From Methylohalomonas lacus (GTDB taxonomy: Bacteria; Pseudomonadota; Gammaproteobacteria; Methylohalomonadales; Methylohalomonadaceae): a stretch of 54,710 nucleotides of DNA. The notes below the pieces were generated by a model. That model was not told the origin of the DNA. It saw only the letters and a program-made list of their open reading frames with translations, and ran no database searches. Below are positions 15,748 to 23,659 of this stretch, one piece after another. The stretch lies in assembly GCF_024808875.1 (NCBI RefSeq), contig NZ_JANUCT010000017.1, forward strand, positions 1-54,710, in the 5' to 3' direction. Every line of letters begins with the position of its first letter. The first letter of the stretch is position 1. Both the position numbers and the translations under genes were made by a program.

Positions 15748-16431
15748 ATGAACGCAAGAGCGGGCGCGCGCGAGCCGGTAATACTGGTGCACGGCTTATG
15801 GATGCCGGGATTCGACATGACATTGCTGCGGCGGCGGCTGCAGACGCAGGGCTATGAAGGCCATGTATTTCGCTACGCCAGTCTGCGGCGGACACCGCGC
15901 GACAATGCTGTACGCCTGGCCGCATTCGCCGAGCGCTTCGATACACCGTTGCTGCACTTTGTCGGTCACAGCCTCGGCGGCCTGGTCATCCGCCACCTGT
16001 TCGACTACCAGCCGCAGCGGCCGGGCCGGGTGGTCACCCTGGGCACGCCGCACCGGCCCAGCCACACCGCACAGCTGATGTACCGTGCCGCGCTGCTGCC
16101 GCTGCTCGGCATGAGCATCGACCAGGGCCTCATAGGCGGCGCACCGGCGTGGACCGGCTCGCACCCGCTGGGCTCGATCGCCGGCACGCTGGGGATAGGC
16201 CTCGGCCGCCTGCTGCCGGGCCTGGCCAAGCCCAACGACGGCACGGTGGCGGCCGGCGAAACTGAGTGTCCCGGCATGACCGATCACCTGTGCCTGCCGG
16301 TGACCCATACCGGTCTGCTGTTTTCATCTACGGTCGCCGAACAGACCGCCACCTTCCTCCGGGAAGGCCGTTTCCAGCATCAAGGCGGCAATCCGCCAAT
16401 AAACGCGAATAATGGCTTTGCATGCCTGTGA
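15748..16431 (+). CDS. Alpha/beta hydrolase (lipase/esterase type)
   Basis: The 227-residue product shows the oxyanion-hole stretch VILVHGLWMPG and the nucleophile elbow GHSLGG (Ser near residue 75). LGTPHRPSHTA follows, as in PGAP1/lipase-like hydrolases. A likely acidic residue is in NDGTVAAGETE and a histidine in LPVTHTGLLF. It probably hydrolyses an ester or amide; the substrate is unknown. The last 15 or so residues (GGNPPINANNGFACL) are encoded by a copy of the dispersed 10-bp-period repeat, so the original C terminus has probably been extended or replaced. Confidence 0.86.
   Translation: MNARAGAREPVILVHGLWMPGFDMTLLRRRLQTQGYEGHVFRYASLRRTPRDNAVRLAAFAERFDTPLLHFVGHSLGGLVIRHLFDYQPQRPGRVVTLGTPHRPSHTAQLMYRAALLPLLGMSIDQGLIGGAPAWTGSHPLGSIAGTLGIGLGRLLPGLAKPNDGTVAAGETECPGMTDHLCLPVTHTGLLFSSTVAEQTATFLREGRFQHQGGNPPINANNGFACL
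16393..16410 (-). repeat. 10-bp-period dispersed repeat, copy B
   Basis: On the minus strand this reads ATTCGCGTTT followed by ATTGGCGG. It lies inside the 3' end of the hydrolase reading frame and near the right edge of the block between aspS and yebC. Confidence 0.65.
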
Positions 16432-16500
16432 GTCCGGCATGGGGCAGATTACACGGTGCTGGTCGGCTCACGGCACATTAGTTTGACGCGCCGCTTTTTC

Positions 16501-16528
16501 GAGATACGAGATACAAGGTACGAGATAC
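16501..16528. repeat. Four tandem 7-bp units (GAGATAC)
   Basis: Positions 16501-16507, 16508-16514 and 16522-16528 are GAGATAC; 16515-16521 is AAGGTAC. The array lies between the hydrolase and yebC, with no gene in it. It could vary in copy number through replication slippage. A different 7-bp array follows polA. Confidence 0.7.
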
Positions 16529-16598
16529 GCGTCAGGCATGCCCCATGATAAAATTCCGACTCGGAAATCAACCTGAACGGAAATCCCCAGAGTAACCA

Positions 16599-17345
16599 AT
16601 GGCCGGACACAGTAAGTGGGCGAACATTCAGCACCGCAAGGGCAAGCAGGACGCCAAGCGCGGCAAGCTGTTTACCAAGCTGATTCGCGAGATCACAGTC
16701 GCCGCGCGCCTGGGCGGTGGCGATGCCGACACCAACCCGCGCCTGCGTGCCGCGATCGACAGCGCGCTGGGTAACAATATGCCCAAGGACACGGTGGAAC
16801 GCGCGGTACGTCGCGGCAGCGGCGAAGAGGGTATCGATCCGGTCGAGGAAGTCCGCTACGAGGGCTACGGGCCGGGTGGCGTCGCCGTCATGGTCGACTG
16901 CATGACCGATAACCGCAATCGCACCGTCGCCGACGTGCGTCATGCCTTCAACAAGTGCGGCGGCAATCTCGGTACCGACGGTTCGGTCGCCTACCTGTTC
17001 AGCAAGATCGGCGTGATCAACTTCGCCGCCGGCGTTGACGAGGACCGGCTCATGGAAGCGGCCATGGAGGCCGGTGCCGAGGATATCGTCAGCAACGACG
17101 ACGGCTCCCTGGAAGTGTTGACGCGGCCGGACGAGTGGCTCGACATCAAGAACCGCCTGGTGGACGCCGGCCTGGAGCCGGAATCAGCCGAGGTCACCAT
17201 GCGCGCGGCAACCGACGTCCGCGTCGAGCGGGATGACGCCGAAAAGATTCTGCGGCTGTTCGACATGCTTGACGACCTGGATGACACGCAGAACGTCTAT
17301 TCCAACGCCGATCTGCCCGACGAGGTTCTGGCCGAGCAGGCCTGA
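16599..17345 (+). CDS. yebC: YebC/PmpR family protein
   Basis: The 248-residue product starts [15 protein letters not shown], the invariant opening of the family, and contains the conserved stretch [23 protein letters not shown]. Members were described as transcription regulators; more recent work on some bacterial YebC proteins points to a role in translation through difficult sequences. It is followed by ruvC on the same strand, the standard gammaproteobacterial arrangement. The start codon ATG at 16599 has only a weak ribosome-binding site. Confidence 0.97.
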   Translation: MAGHSKWANIQHRKGKQDAKRGKLFTKLIREITVAARLGGGDADTNPRLRAAIDSALGNNMPKDTVERAVRRGSGEEGIDPVEEVRYEGYGPGGVAVMVDCMTDNRNRTVADVRHAFNKCGGNLGTDGSVAYLFSKIGVINFAAGVDEDRLMEAAMEAGAEDIVSNDDGSLEVLTRPDEWLDIKNRLVDAGLEPESAEVTMRAATDVRVERDDAEKILRLFDMLDDLDDTQNVYSNADLPDEVLAEQA

Positions 17346-17438
17346 ACCCGTCATGCCTATACGCTTCGAGAATCCGGCAATATTCGAGTCTATTGAGCAA
17401 TGCTTTCAATCGCGGATGATAATCCGCTCCCACGGTTT

Positions 17439-17954
17439 ATGATCCGCGTCGTCGGTATCGATCCCGGCTCGCGCATCACCGGCTTCGGCATCATCGACTG
17501 CGAGGGCAACCATCTGCGCCACGTCGATCACGGCGCAATCCAGGCCGGTGACGGCGAGCTGGGCGAGCGGTTGCGGCGTATATTCAGCGAGTTGGGCGCG
17601 GCGATCGACCGCCACGCGCCCGCCGAGGCGGCAATCGAGCGCGTTTTCATGAACAAGAATGCCGACTCGGCCATCAAGCTCGGCCAGGCGCGCGGCGTGG
17701 CCATTGTCGCCGCCAGCCTGCAGGACGTGGCGGTGCATGAATACAGCGCCAACCAGATCAAGCAGGCACTGGTCGGCCGCGGCCACGCCACCAAGACCCA
17801 GATTCAGCACATGGTGAAGATATTGCTCAACTTGCGCGAGACACCCCAGGCCGACGCCGCCGACGCGCTCGCCGTCGCCGTCTGCCATGCGCACACGCGC
17901 GCCAGCCTGCAACGCATCCCCGGCCGGACGAGCCGGGCCGGACGGGTGTCATGA
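17439..17954 (+). CDS. ruvC: Holliday junction resolvase RuvC
   Basis: RuvC cuts Holliday junctions in recombinational repair. The 171-residue product starts [17 protein letters not shown], with the first catalytic Asp in GIDPG; later acidic residues lie in AIERVF and [15 protein letters not shown]. An in-frame ATG at 17400 would add 13 residues not typical of the family, so the start at 17439 is preferred. Its stop overlaps the ruvA start as ATGA (17951-17954). Confidence 0.97.
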   Translation: MIRVVGIDPGSRITGFGIIDCEGNHLRHVDHGAIQAGDGELGERLRRIFSELGAAIDRHAPAEAAIERVFMNKNADSAIKLGQARGVAIVAASLQDVAVHEYSANQIKQALVGRGHATKTQIQHMVKILLNLRETPQADAADALAVAVCHAHTRASLQRIPGRTSRAGRVS

Positions 17955-18547
17955 TCGGCCGCCTGCACGGCGTCATCGTCGAGAAACAGCCGCCGCACCT
18001 GCTCCTAGAGGTCGGCGGCGTCGGCTATGAACTCGAGGCACCGATGACGACCTTTTACGATCTGCCGGAAACCGGCAGCACGGTCACGCTGTTTACCCAC
18101 CTGGTTGTACGCGAGGATGCGCACCTGTTGTTCGCTTTCGGCAGCGAACGCGAGCGCCGCCTGTTCCGGACCCTGCTGAAGGTCAACGGCGTCGGTGCGC
18201 GGCTGGCGCTGGCGATTCTGTCGGGCATGGATGCGGAGGACTTCGCCCGCGTCGTCCACGACAACGACGCCAGTGCGCTGACCCGGCTGCCGGGGGTCGG
18301 CAAGAAGACCGCCGAGCGGCTGATCATGGAAATGCGCGACCGGCTCAAGGACTGGCAGCCGGCAACCGCCAGCGCCGGCAGCCCGGCCGGCGGCACCAGC
18401 GACGACACCAGCAACGACGCCATCAGCGCCCTGATCGCGCTGGGCTACAAACCCCAGGAAGCGAGCAAGTACGTCTATGCGGTGGCCGAACCCGGCATGA
18501 GCAGCGAGGCATTGATCAAGGCGGCCTTGAAGGCTTCCGTTAAATGA
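17951..18547 (+). CDS. ruvA: Holliday junction branch migration protein RuvA
   Basis: RuvA binds four-way junctions and loads RuvB. The 198-residue length, the N-terminal OB domain ([20 protein letters not shown]), two helix-hairpin-helix motifs ([15 protein letters not shown] and [16 protein letters not shown]) and the C-terminal three-helix domain ([15 protein letters not shown]) are all present. It is normally followed directly by ruvB. Here 1.4 kb with repeats and an inverted PfpI gene intervene. A dispersed repeat starts 4 bp after its stop. Confidence 0.97.
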   Translation: MIGRLHGVIVEKQPPHLLLEVGGVGYELEAPMTTFYDLPETGSTVTLFTHLVVREDAHLLFAFGSERERRLFRTLLKVNGVGARLALAILSGMDAEDFARVVHDNDASALTRLPGVGKKTAERLIMEMRDRLKDWQPATASAGSPAGGTSDDTSNDAISALIALGYKPQEASKYVYAVAEPGMSSEALIKAALKASVK

Positions 18548-18551
18548 TGGA

Positions 18552-18580
18552 CCGCCAATTAACGCCAATTAACGCAAATA
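18552..18580 (-). repeat. 10-bp-period dispersed repeat, copy C
   Basis: Positions carry CCGCCAATTA, ACGCCAATTA and ACGCAAATA, the reverse complement of the (ATTNGCGTTA)n-ATTGGCGG form. It begins four bases after the ruvA stop. Confidence 0.7.
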
Positions 18581-18734
18581 AAGATTTATAGGCGGACATT
18601 GATGGTTTGCCCGCGTCATTGCTCACTGCATACCGGCGTGCAGTCTTTCACCAGCATCACCACGAGATAAGCCCTGGAACCGGCAAGCCCCTGTTCGTAA
18701 GCCCCGGACCTATTCAGACCGCTTTAATGGCTGT

Positions 18735-18770
18735 ATTCGCGTCCTTCGCGTTCATTCGCGGTCCATTATT
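18735..18770 (+). repeat. 10-bp-period dispersed repeat, copy D
   Basis: The units are ATTCGCGTCC, TTCGCGTTC and ATTCGCGGTCCATTATT. Together with copy E (18828-18853), in opposite orientation, it forms a long inverted repeat in the ruvA-to-pfpI gap. Confidence 0.7.
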
Positions 18771-18827
18771 AACCCACCCAATTAACCCACCCAGCGGGCG
18801 GCACTGAAGGCTTCGGCTAAACGAAGT

Positions 18828-18853
18828 CCGCGAATGAACGCGAAGAACGCAAA
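18828..18853 (-). repeat. 10-bp-period dispersed repeat, copy E
   Basis: CCGCGAATGA, ACGCGAAGA and ACGCAAAT follow one another, the inverse orientation of copy D about 60 bp away. The sequence between the two copies includes the duplicated AACCCACCCA stretch. Confidence 0.7.
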
Positions 18854-18907
18854 TGCAAGACCCGGTCAGGAGGCTTATGCCATGTCCAAGCGGCAGACAG
18901 CTGCTGG

Positions 18908-18927
18908 ATTCCCGCTTGCGCGGGAAT
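18908..18927. repeat. dRS3-like inverted repeat
   Basis: The element has the form ATTCCC-N8-GGGAAT, with an 8-bp stem and TTGC at the centre, within TGGATTCCCGCTTGCG and continuing to GGGAATGACGG. It matches the dRS3 pattern known from Neisseria, where it serves as a target for phage and repeat insertion, and similar motifs occur in other proteobacteria. One copy is seen in this window. Confidence 0.7.
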
Positions 18928-19033
18928 GACGGCGATCCTCCCGGCAAAACCACCGGAGCAACACAGGAAAGCACCATTTGCAGAGCCAAGGCGGCAATCT
19001 GGCGGGTATCAAACTCCTTGAATCACGCTATTC

Positions 19034-19064
19034 ATTCGCGTTTATTGGCGTTCATTCGCGGTCC
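19034..19064 (+). repeat. 10-bp-period dispersed repeat, copy F
   Basis: ATTCGCGTTT, ATTGGCGTTC and ATTCGCGGTCC form a clean three-unit copy. It ends 5 bp before the stop codon of the minus-strand pfpI gene, so the GCGGTCC end faces the 3' end of that gene, as the matching end of copy C faces ruvA. Confidence 0.75.
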
Positions 19065-19069
19065 GTCAT

Positions 19070-19591
19070 TCACTCGCCCGACAATGCCGCAATGAAGATG
19101 CGGTTGAACTCCGGCAGGTCCTTCGGCACGCGGCTGGAAATCAAGTTGTCATCGCGTACACAGGCCTCGTCCAGCCATTCGGCACCGGCGTTGATCATGT
19201 CGTCCTTGATCGACCAGAACGAGGTGCAGCGCTTGCCCTTGACGATGCCGGCGGAGATCGCGACCCAGCCGGCGTGGCAGATGAAGCCCACCGGCCGCTT
19301 TTCCTCGAACAGCACGCGCACGAAATCGAGCAGTGGCTGGTGGGTGCGCATGTCATCCGGGGCATAGCCGCCGGGGATAATGACGCCGTGAAATTCCTCG
19401 CTGCTGGCGTCGGCGACGTTCATGTCCGGTTTGGCGGTAACGCCGCCCTTGGACGTATAAGCCTCCTTGCCGGTACCCAGGATCTGCACCTCGGCGCCCT
19501 CTTCCTGTAGCCGATAGTAGGGTACCCAGAGCTCACGCGGCTCGTAATTGTCTTCGACCAGGATGGCGACTTTCTTGCCGTTCAGCAGCAT
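19070..19591 (-). CDS. DJ-1/PfpI family protein
   Basis: The 173-residue product has the PfpI pattern: KVAILVEDNYEPREL at the start, the GVIIPGGYAPDDMR strand-turn, and the nucleophile elbow FICHAGW with the conserved Cys-His pair. Family members are described as proteases, deglycases or glyoxalases (YhbO, YajL); the specific reaction here is not determinable. GGAGGACACC lies before the ATG. It is transcribed against ruvA and ruvB and separates them, flanked on the left by four dispersed repeat copies. Confidence 0.92.
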   Translation of the reverse strand: MLLNGKKVAILVEDNYEPRELWVPYYRLQEEGAEVQILGTGKEAYTSKGGVTAKPDMNVADASSEEFHGVIIPGGYAPDDMRTHQPLLDFVRVLFEEKRPVGFICHAGWVAISAGIVKGKRCTSFWSIKDDMINAGAEWLDEACVRDDNLISSRVPKDLPEFNRIFIAALSGE

Positions 19592-19965
19592 GGTGTCCTC
19601 CTTGTGCTTACTTGATTAATCGATGAAACCACATTACGCCCCTTCGGGTGCCACGGTCGAGCGCGAGTTCCGCGCGCCATCGCAGCGCCTGCCGGTATTT
19701 TCGGAATAGCATCAAATATCGGCAAACAGCCGCAATCCGGCGACTAAGCAACCCGAAAAGCAGATATAAGGCGGCGCGCCCGACAATCTTGCCAGAGCAT
19801 TGCCAGATTCGGTCAGAATGTTGCCGCAAAATACCGATAAACTCACGATTTTCGCCGCTGCATGATTGCGACCGTACACGGATACAAGGACAATAGGCGA
19901 CCACTCGCCGCGCGCAACGGTATTCAAGCACGGGCATACCAACAATGACCCGTTAATGGTTCCCG
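19592..19965. other. Intergenic region before ruvB
   Basis: About 370 bp between the divergent pfpI and ruvB genes. The first part must hold the pfpI promoter and ribosome-binding site, and the right end the ruvB promoter. I see no coding sequence and no copy of the dispersed repeats in it. The stretch 19690-19860 has several decayed repeats of the kind CGGTATTTTCGG and AAAATACCG. Confidence 0.4.
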
Positions 19966-21012
19966 ATGGCTGACAACAACCCGATCATTTCAGCAGACAG
20001 TAGTGCCGAGGATTCCGCCGCCGATCGGGCGCTGCGGCCGAAGCAGCTCGCCGATTACGTCGGCCAGCCGGCGGTGCGCGAGCAGATGGAAATCTTCATC
20101 GGCGCGGCTCGCCAACGGCGTGAATCGCTGGACCACGTTCTGATCTTCGGACCGCCGGGTCTGGGCAAGACCACGCTGGCGCACATCATCGCCAACGAGC
20201 TCGGCGTCAACCTGCGCCAGACATCCGGGCCGGTACTGGAGAAACCCGGCGACCTGGCGGCGTTGCTGACAAATCTGGAACCGCATGACGTGCTGTTTAT
20301 CGACGAGATGCATCGCCTCAGCCCGGTGGTCGAGGAGGTACTGTACCCGGCAATGGAAGACTTCCAGATCGACATCATGATCGGCGAGGGACCGGCAGCG
20401 CGCGCCATCAAGCTCGACGTGCCGGCGTTCACACTGGTCGGCGCGACCACCCGCGCCGGCCTGCTCACCTCGCCGCTGCGCGATCGCTTCGGTATCGTCC
20501 AGCGCCTGGAATTCTACGGCCGCGACGACCTGGCCAGCATCGTCACGCGCTCGGCGCAGTTGCTCCATGCTGACATCGACAGCGCCGGCGCCGGCGAGAT
20601 CGCCAGTCGCTCGCGCGGCACGCCGCGAATTGCCAACCGCCTGCTGCGGCGCGTGCGCGACTTCGCCCAGGTCAAGGCGGACGGCCGTATCGGCGCCGAT
20701 ATCGCCGAGCGGGCGCTGGACATGCTCAACGTCGACACCCACGGCTTCGACATGATGGACCGCAAGCTGTTACTGGCGATCATGCAGAAATTCGACGGCG
20801 GCCCGGTCGGCGTCGACAGCCTGGCGGCGGCGATCGGCGAGGAGCGCGACACGATTGAAGACGTGATCGAGCCATTCCTTATCCAACAGGGTTTCATGAT
20901 GCGCACACCGCGCGGTCGCATTGTCACCCGCAATGCCTGGCTGCACTTCGGTCTCGATGCACCGGAACAGCCCCCCACCGAACCGGATCTGTTTGCGGAT
21001 GGCCCGGACTGA
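19966..21012 (+). CDS. ruvB: Holliday junction helicase RuvB
   Basis: RuvB is the AAA+ motor that drives branch migration with RuvA. The 348-residue protein contains Walker [14 protein letters not shown], Walker [11 protein letters not shown], the sensor region [18 protein letters not shown] with its arginine finger area, and the C-terminal winged helix ([18 protein letters not shown]). ATG at 19966 gives [13 protein letters not shown]. It must have its own promoter because ruvC and ruvA are 1.4 kb away beyond an inverted gene. Confidence 0.97.
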   Translation: MADNNPIISADSSAEDSAADRALRPKQLADYVGQPAVREQMEIFIGAARQRRESLDHVLIFGPPGLGKTTLAHIIANELGVNLRQTSGPVLEKPGDLAALLTNLEPHDVLFIDEMHRLSPVVEEVLYPAMEDFQIDIMIGEGPAARAIKLDVPAFTLVGATTRAGLLTSPLRDRFGIVQRLEFYGRDDLASIVTRSAQLLHADIDSAGAGEIASRSRGTPRIANRLLRRVRDFAQVKADGRIGADIAERALDMLNVDTHGFDMMDRKLLLAIMQKFDGGPVGVDSLAAAIGEERDTIEDVIEPFLIQQGFMMRTPRGRIVTRNAWLHFGLDAPEQPPTEPDLFADGPD

Positions 21013-21050
21013 TGTCGATGTTGAGACACACGTCACGATGAAACCTGCCC

Positions 21051-21461
21051 ATGACGACTGAATTTCACTGGCCTGTTCGTGTCTATTACGAGGACACCGA
21101 CGCCGGCGGCGTGGTGTATCACGCCAATTATCTGCGCTTCATGGAGCGTGCCCGCACCGAGTGGCTGCGCAGCCTCGGCCACGAGCAGGACGTGCTGCGT
21201 GCCGAGGGCGTGATTTTCATCGTGCGTAGCGCCGCCCTTGAATATATTCAACCGGCGCGTTTCAACGACTTGCTGGATGTCAGCGTCAATATAAGAGAAT
21301 ATCGCGGCGCCAGTGTGGCTATTAAACAAACAATCAAGAACGAAAAAACCGGCGAGACACTGTGCGAGGGCAACATTCGCATCGCCTGTATCGATGCCGA
21401 GACGCTCAGGCCTCGCCCCATTCCCAAACACCTGTTTTCGGAGCTAAGCCATGTCGGCTGA
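21051..21461 (+). CDS. ybgC: Tol-Pal-associated acyl-CoA thioesterase
   Basis: The 136-residue hot-dog fold enzyme shows the YbgC signature YYEDTDAGGVVYHANYLRFMERAR with its catalytic Asp and Tyr/His positions. It hydrolyses short-chain or phospholipid-linked acyl-CoA thioesters in the cytoplasm and is regularly the first gene of the tol-pal operon. The end overlaps the tolQ start by 11 bp, so the two are translationally coupled. Confidence 0.96.
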   Translation: MTTEFHWPVRVYYEDTDAGGVVYHANYLRFMERARTEWLRSLGHEQDVLRAEGVIFIVRSAALEYIQPARFNDLLDVSVNIREYRGASVAIKQTIKNEKTGETLCEGNIRIACIDAETLRPRPIPKHLFSELSHVG

Positions 21462-22128
21462 TCTGTCCTATACCCATCTGATTCTTGAAGCCAGCCTGGT
21501 TGTACAGCTGGTCATGTTGATGCTGGTGCTCGCCTCGGTGGTATCGTGGTCAATGATCTTCAGCAAGCGGCTCATGCTGAAACGCGCCAACCGCGATGCG
21601 GACAATTTCGAGGAGCGCTTCTGGGCCGCCGAGGATCTGGGGCCACTGTACAGCCGCATCAGCGGCAGCCGGCACAAGCTCTCCGGCATGGAAAAGATCT
21701 TCGAGGCCGGCTTCAAGGAGTTCGCCCGCCTGCGCAAGCAGGAAGGCATCAGTCCGGCGGCGGTACTCGAGGGCGCCCAGCGCGGCATGCGCATCACGCT
21801 GAATCGCGAAATCGATTACCTTGAGACCAACTTGTCGTTTCTGGCGACGGTCGGCTCGACCAGCCCCTACATCGGTCTGTTCGGTACCGTCTGGGGCATC
21901 ATGAACAGTTTTCGCGCGCTCGGCCAGGTCCAGCAAGCAACCATTTCCATGGTCGCACCGGGCATTTCCGAGGCGCTGATTGCCACCGCCATGGGCCTGT
22001 TCGCGGCGATCCCGGCGGTAATCGCCTACAACCGCTTCTCCAACGACGTCGAACGTTTGATCAACCGTTACGACACATTCGTGGACGAGTTCTCATCCAT
22101 TCTGCACCGCTACGCCTATCACAAGTAA
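21451..22128 (+). CDS. tolQ: Tol-Pal protein TolQ
   Basis: TolQ with TolR forms the proton-driven motor of the Tol system in the inner membrane. The 225-residue protein has three membrane segments: about 15-37, 130-155 (LATVGSTSPYIGLFGTVWGIMNSF) and 165-190 (ISEALIATAMGLFAAIPAVIAYN), with a large cytoplasmic loop between the first two. The conserved GLFGTVWGIM and ALIATAMGLFAAIPA stretches identify the family. tolR starts 6 bp later. Confidence 0.97.
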   Translation: MSADLSYTHLILEASLVVQLVMLMLVLASVVSWSMIFSKRLMLKRANRDADNFEERFWAAEDLGPLYSRISGSRHKLSGMEKIFEAGFKEFARLRKQEGISPAAVLEGAQRGMRITLNREIDYLETNLSFLATVGSTSPYIGLFGTVWGIMNSFRALGQVQQATISMVAPGISEALIATAMGLFAAIPAVIAYNRFSNDVERLINRYDTFVDEFSSILHRYAYHK

Positions 22129-22134
22129 GCCGTT

Positions 22135-22569
22135 ATGCTGAACCGCGACCGCAAACGCAAGAAGCAGATGGCCGAGATCAACGTCGTGCCGTATATCGAC
22201 GTCATGCTGGTCCTGTTGATCATCTTCATGGTGACGGCACCGCTACTGACGCAGGGCGTCAACGTCAGCCTGCCGCAGGCCGACGCCGAACCCATACAGA
22301 ACCGCGACAACGAGCCGGTGGTGGTCAGTGTTGATCGCGAGGGCCGCTACTATGTCGACTCCGGCGAGAATCCCGACGAACCGGTCGAGCCTGACGTTCT
22401 GGTTAACCGGGTCGCCGCGTTCATCCGCAACAATCCCGAGCAACCGGTCTACATCAAGGGCGACAAGGACGTGCCCTATGGCCGGGTGGTCACCGCCATG
22501 GCGCTGCTGCAAAAAGCCGGCGTACCCAATGTCGGCATGCTCACCGATCCCGCGAACACCGATAATTGA
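22135..22569 (+). CDS. tolR: Tol-Pal protein TolR
   Basis: The 144-residue product has a short basic cytoplasmic N terminus, one membrane helix (VVPYIDVMLVLLIIFMVTAPLL) with the essential Asp (residue 22), and a periplasmic domain of ExbD type (PVYIKGDKDVPYGRVVTAMALLQKAGV). It pairs with TolQ as the proton channel. The 17-bp spacing to tolA fits an operon. Confidence 0.97.
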   Translation: MLNRDRKRKKQMAEINVVPYIDVMLVLLIIFMVTAPLLTQGVNVSLPQADAEPIQNRDNEPVVVSVDREGRYYVDSGENPDEPVEPDVLVNRVAAFIRNNPEQPVYIKGDKDVPYGRVVTAMALLQKAGVPNVGMLTDPANTDN

Positions 22570-22586
22570 TCGTGGACCGATAATTA

Positions 22587-23648
22587 ATGGCGATGCGCGG
22601 TAGCTGGTTCGACAAATTCCGTTCCTTCGGCCTGTCCGTGATCATGCACGTCGTGCTGCTCGGACTATTGCTGGTCGGGCTGGACCTTAATGTCGAGGCA
22701 CCACCGTCACCGCCCGGCAGTGGCAATGTCATCAACGCCGTCGCCGTGGAAGAGCAGCCCGTCGAACAGGAACAGGAACCTGTAGAGGAGCGCGAGCGCC
22801 AGGAAGCCGAGCTTGAGCAACAGCGCCAGGAAGAAGCCGAGCGCCAGGCCGAGCAGGAACGCCAGGAACGCGAAGCCGAGCAGGAACGACTGGCCGAACT
22901 CGAAAAACAGCAGAAGCAGCGTGAGCAGGAACGCCAGGCCGAGCAGGAACGGCTCGAACAGCTGAGAAAGGAACAGGAAAAGCTCGAACAGCAGCGCCAG
23001 GAAGAAGAGCAGCGCCTGCAGGAAGAACGCGAACGCCAGAAGGAACTCGAGCGCCAGCGCAAGAAAGAGCAGGAACGTCAGGCCGAGCTTGAGCGCCAGC
23101 GTGAAGAGGAAAAACGCAAGGCCGAAGAAGAACGCAAGAAGCGCGAGGCCGAAGAGGAACACAAGCGCCAGGAGGAAGAGGCGCGCAAGAAACGCGAGGC
23201 GGAGGAAGAGCGCAAACGCAAGGCCGAGGAAGAACGCAAGCGCCAGGAGGAAGAAGCCCGCAAAAAGCGCGAGGCGGAGGAACGCGCACGTGCCGAGCAG
23301 GCCCTGCAGGAGCAGCTTGCAGCCGAACAGTCAGCGCGCCAGGCAGAACAGGATCGCTCACTGCTGGCGCGCTATACTGGCATTATCAAGCGCCAGGTTG
23401 CCGCGAATTTCAACAAGCAGGGCATGTCCACCGGGCTTGAGGCCGTGCTGCAGGTACGCCTGGCACCCAACGGCGATGTGCTTAATGTCGCGGTTGTCAA
23501 TTCCAGCGGTAACAGCCTGTTCGACCAGCGCGCCGTGGTCGCGGTGGAGAAATCATCACCATTACGGGTACCGGAAGACAACGACACTTTCCAGCGTCTC
23601 GGCTTCCGGCAGTTCAATTTCCGTTTTACCCATCCGGATGCCAACTAG
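22587..23648 (+). CDS. tolA: Tol-Pal protein TolA
   Basis: The 353-residue protein connects the inner-membrane TolQR motor to TolB and Pal. One membrane helix near residues 15-35 (SVIMHVVLLGLLLVGLDL) is followed by a long Glu/Arg/Lys/Gln-rich coiled coil (about 55-250, with repeated EEERKRKAEE-like units), and then a C-terminal TonB-like domain (YTGIIKRQVAANFNKQGM through FRQFNFRF). The coding bias of the coiled coil creates long open frames on the opposite strand that are not genes. Repeat number in this region may vary between strains. Confidence 0.96.
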   Translation: MAMRGSWFDKFRSFGLSVIMHVVLLGLLLVGLDLNVEAPPSPPGSGNVINAVAVEEQPVEQEQEPVEERERQEAELEQQRQEEAERQAEQERQEREAEQERLAELEKQQKQREQERQAEQERLEQLRKEQEKLEQQRQEEEQRLQEERERQKELERQRKKEQERQAELERQREEEKRKAEEERKKREAEEEHKRQEEEARKKREAEEERKRKAEEERKRQEEEARKKREAEERARAEQALQEQLAAEQSARQAEQDRSLLARYTGIIKRQVAANFNKQGMSTGLEAVLQVRLAPNGDVLNVAVVNSSGNSLFDQRAVVAVEKSSPLRVPEDNDTFQRLGFRQFNFRFTHPDAN

Positions 23649-23659
23649 GATCAGCCGTT

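Noticed and set aside
3901-19064. CRISPR array
   Set aside because: The repeats are imperfect, in both orientations and without regular spacers; no cas genes are present.
22541-23361. Minus-strand open frames over tolA
   Set aside because: They arise from the biased Glu/Arg/Lys/Gln codons of the TolA coiled coil and are low-complexity Ser/Arg/Leu strings.
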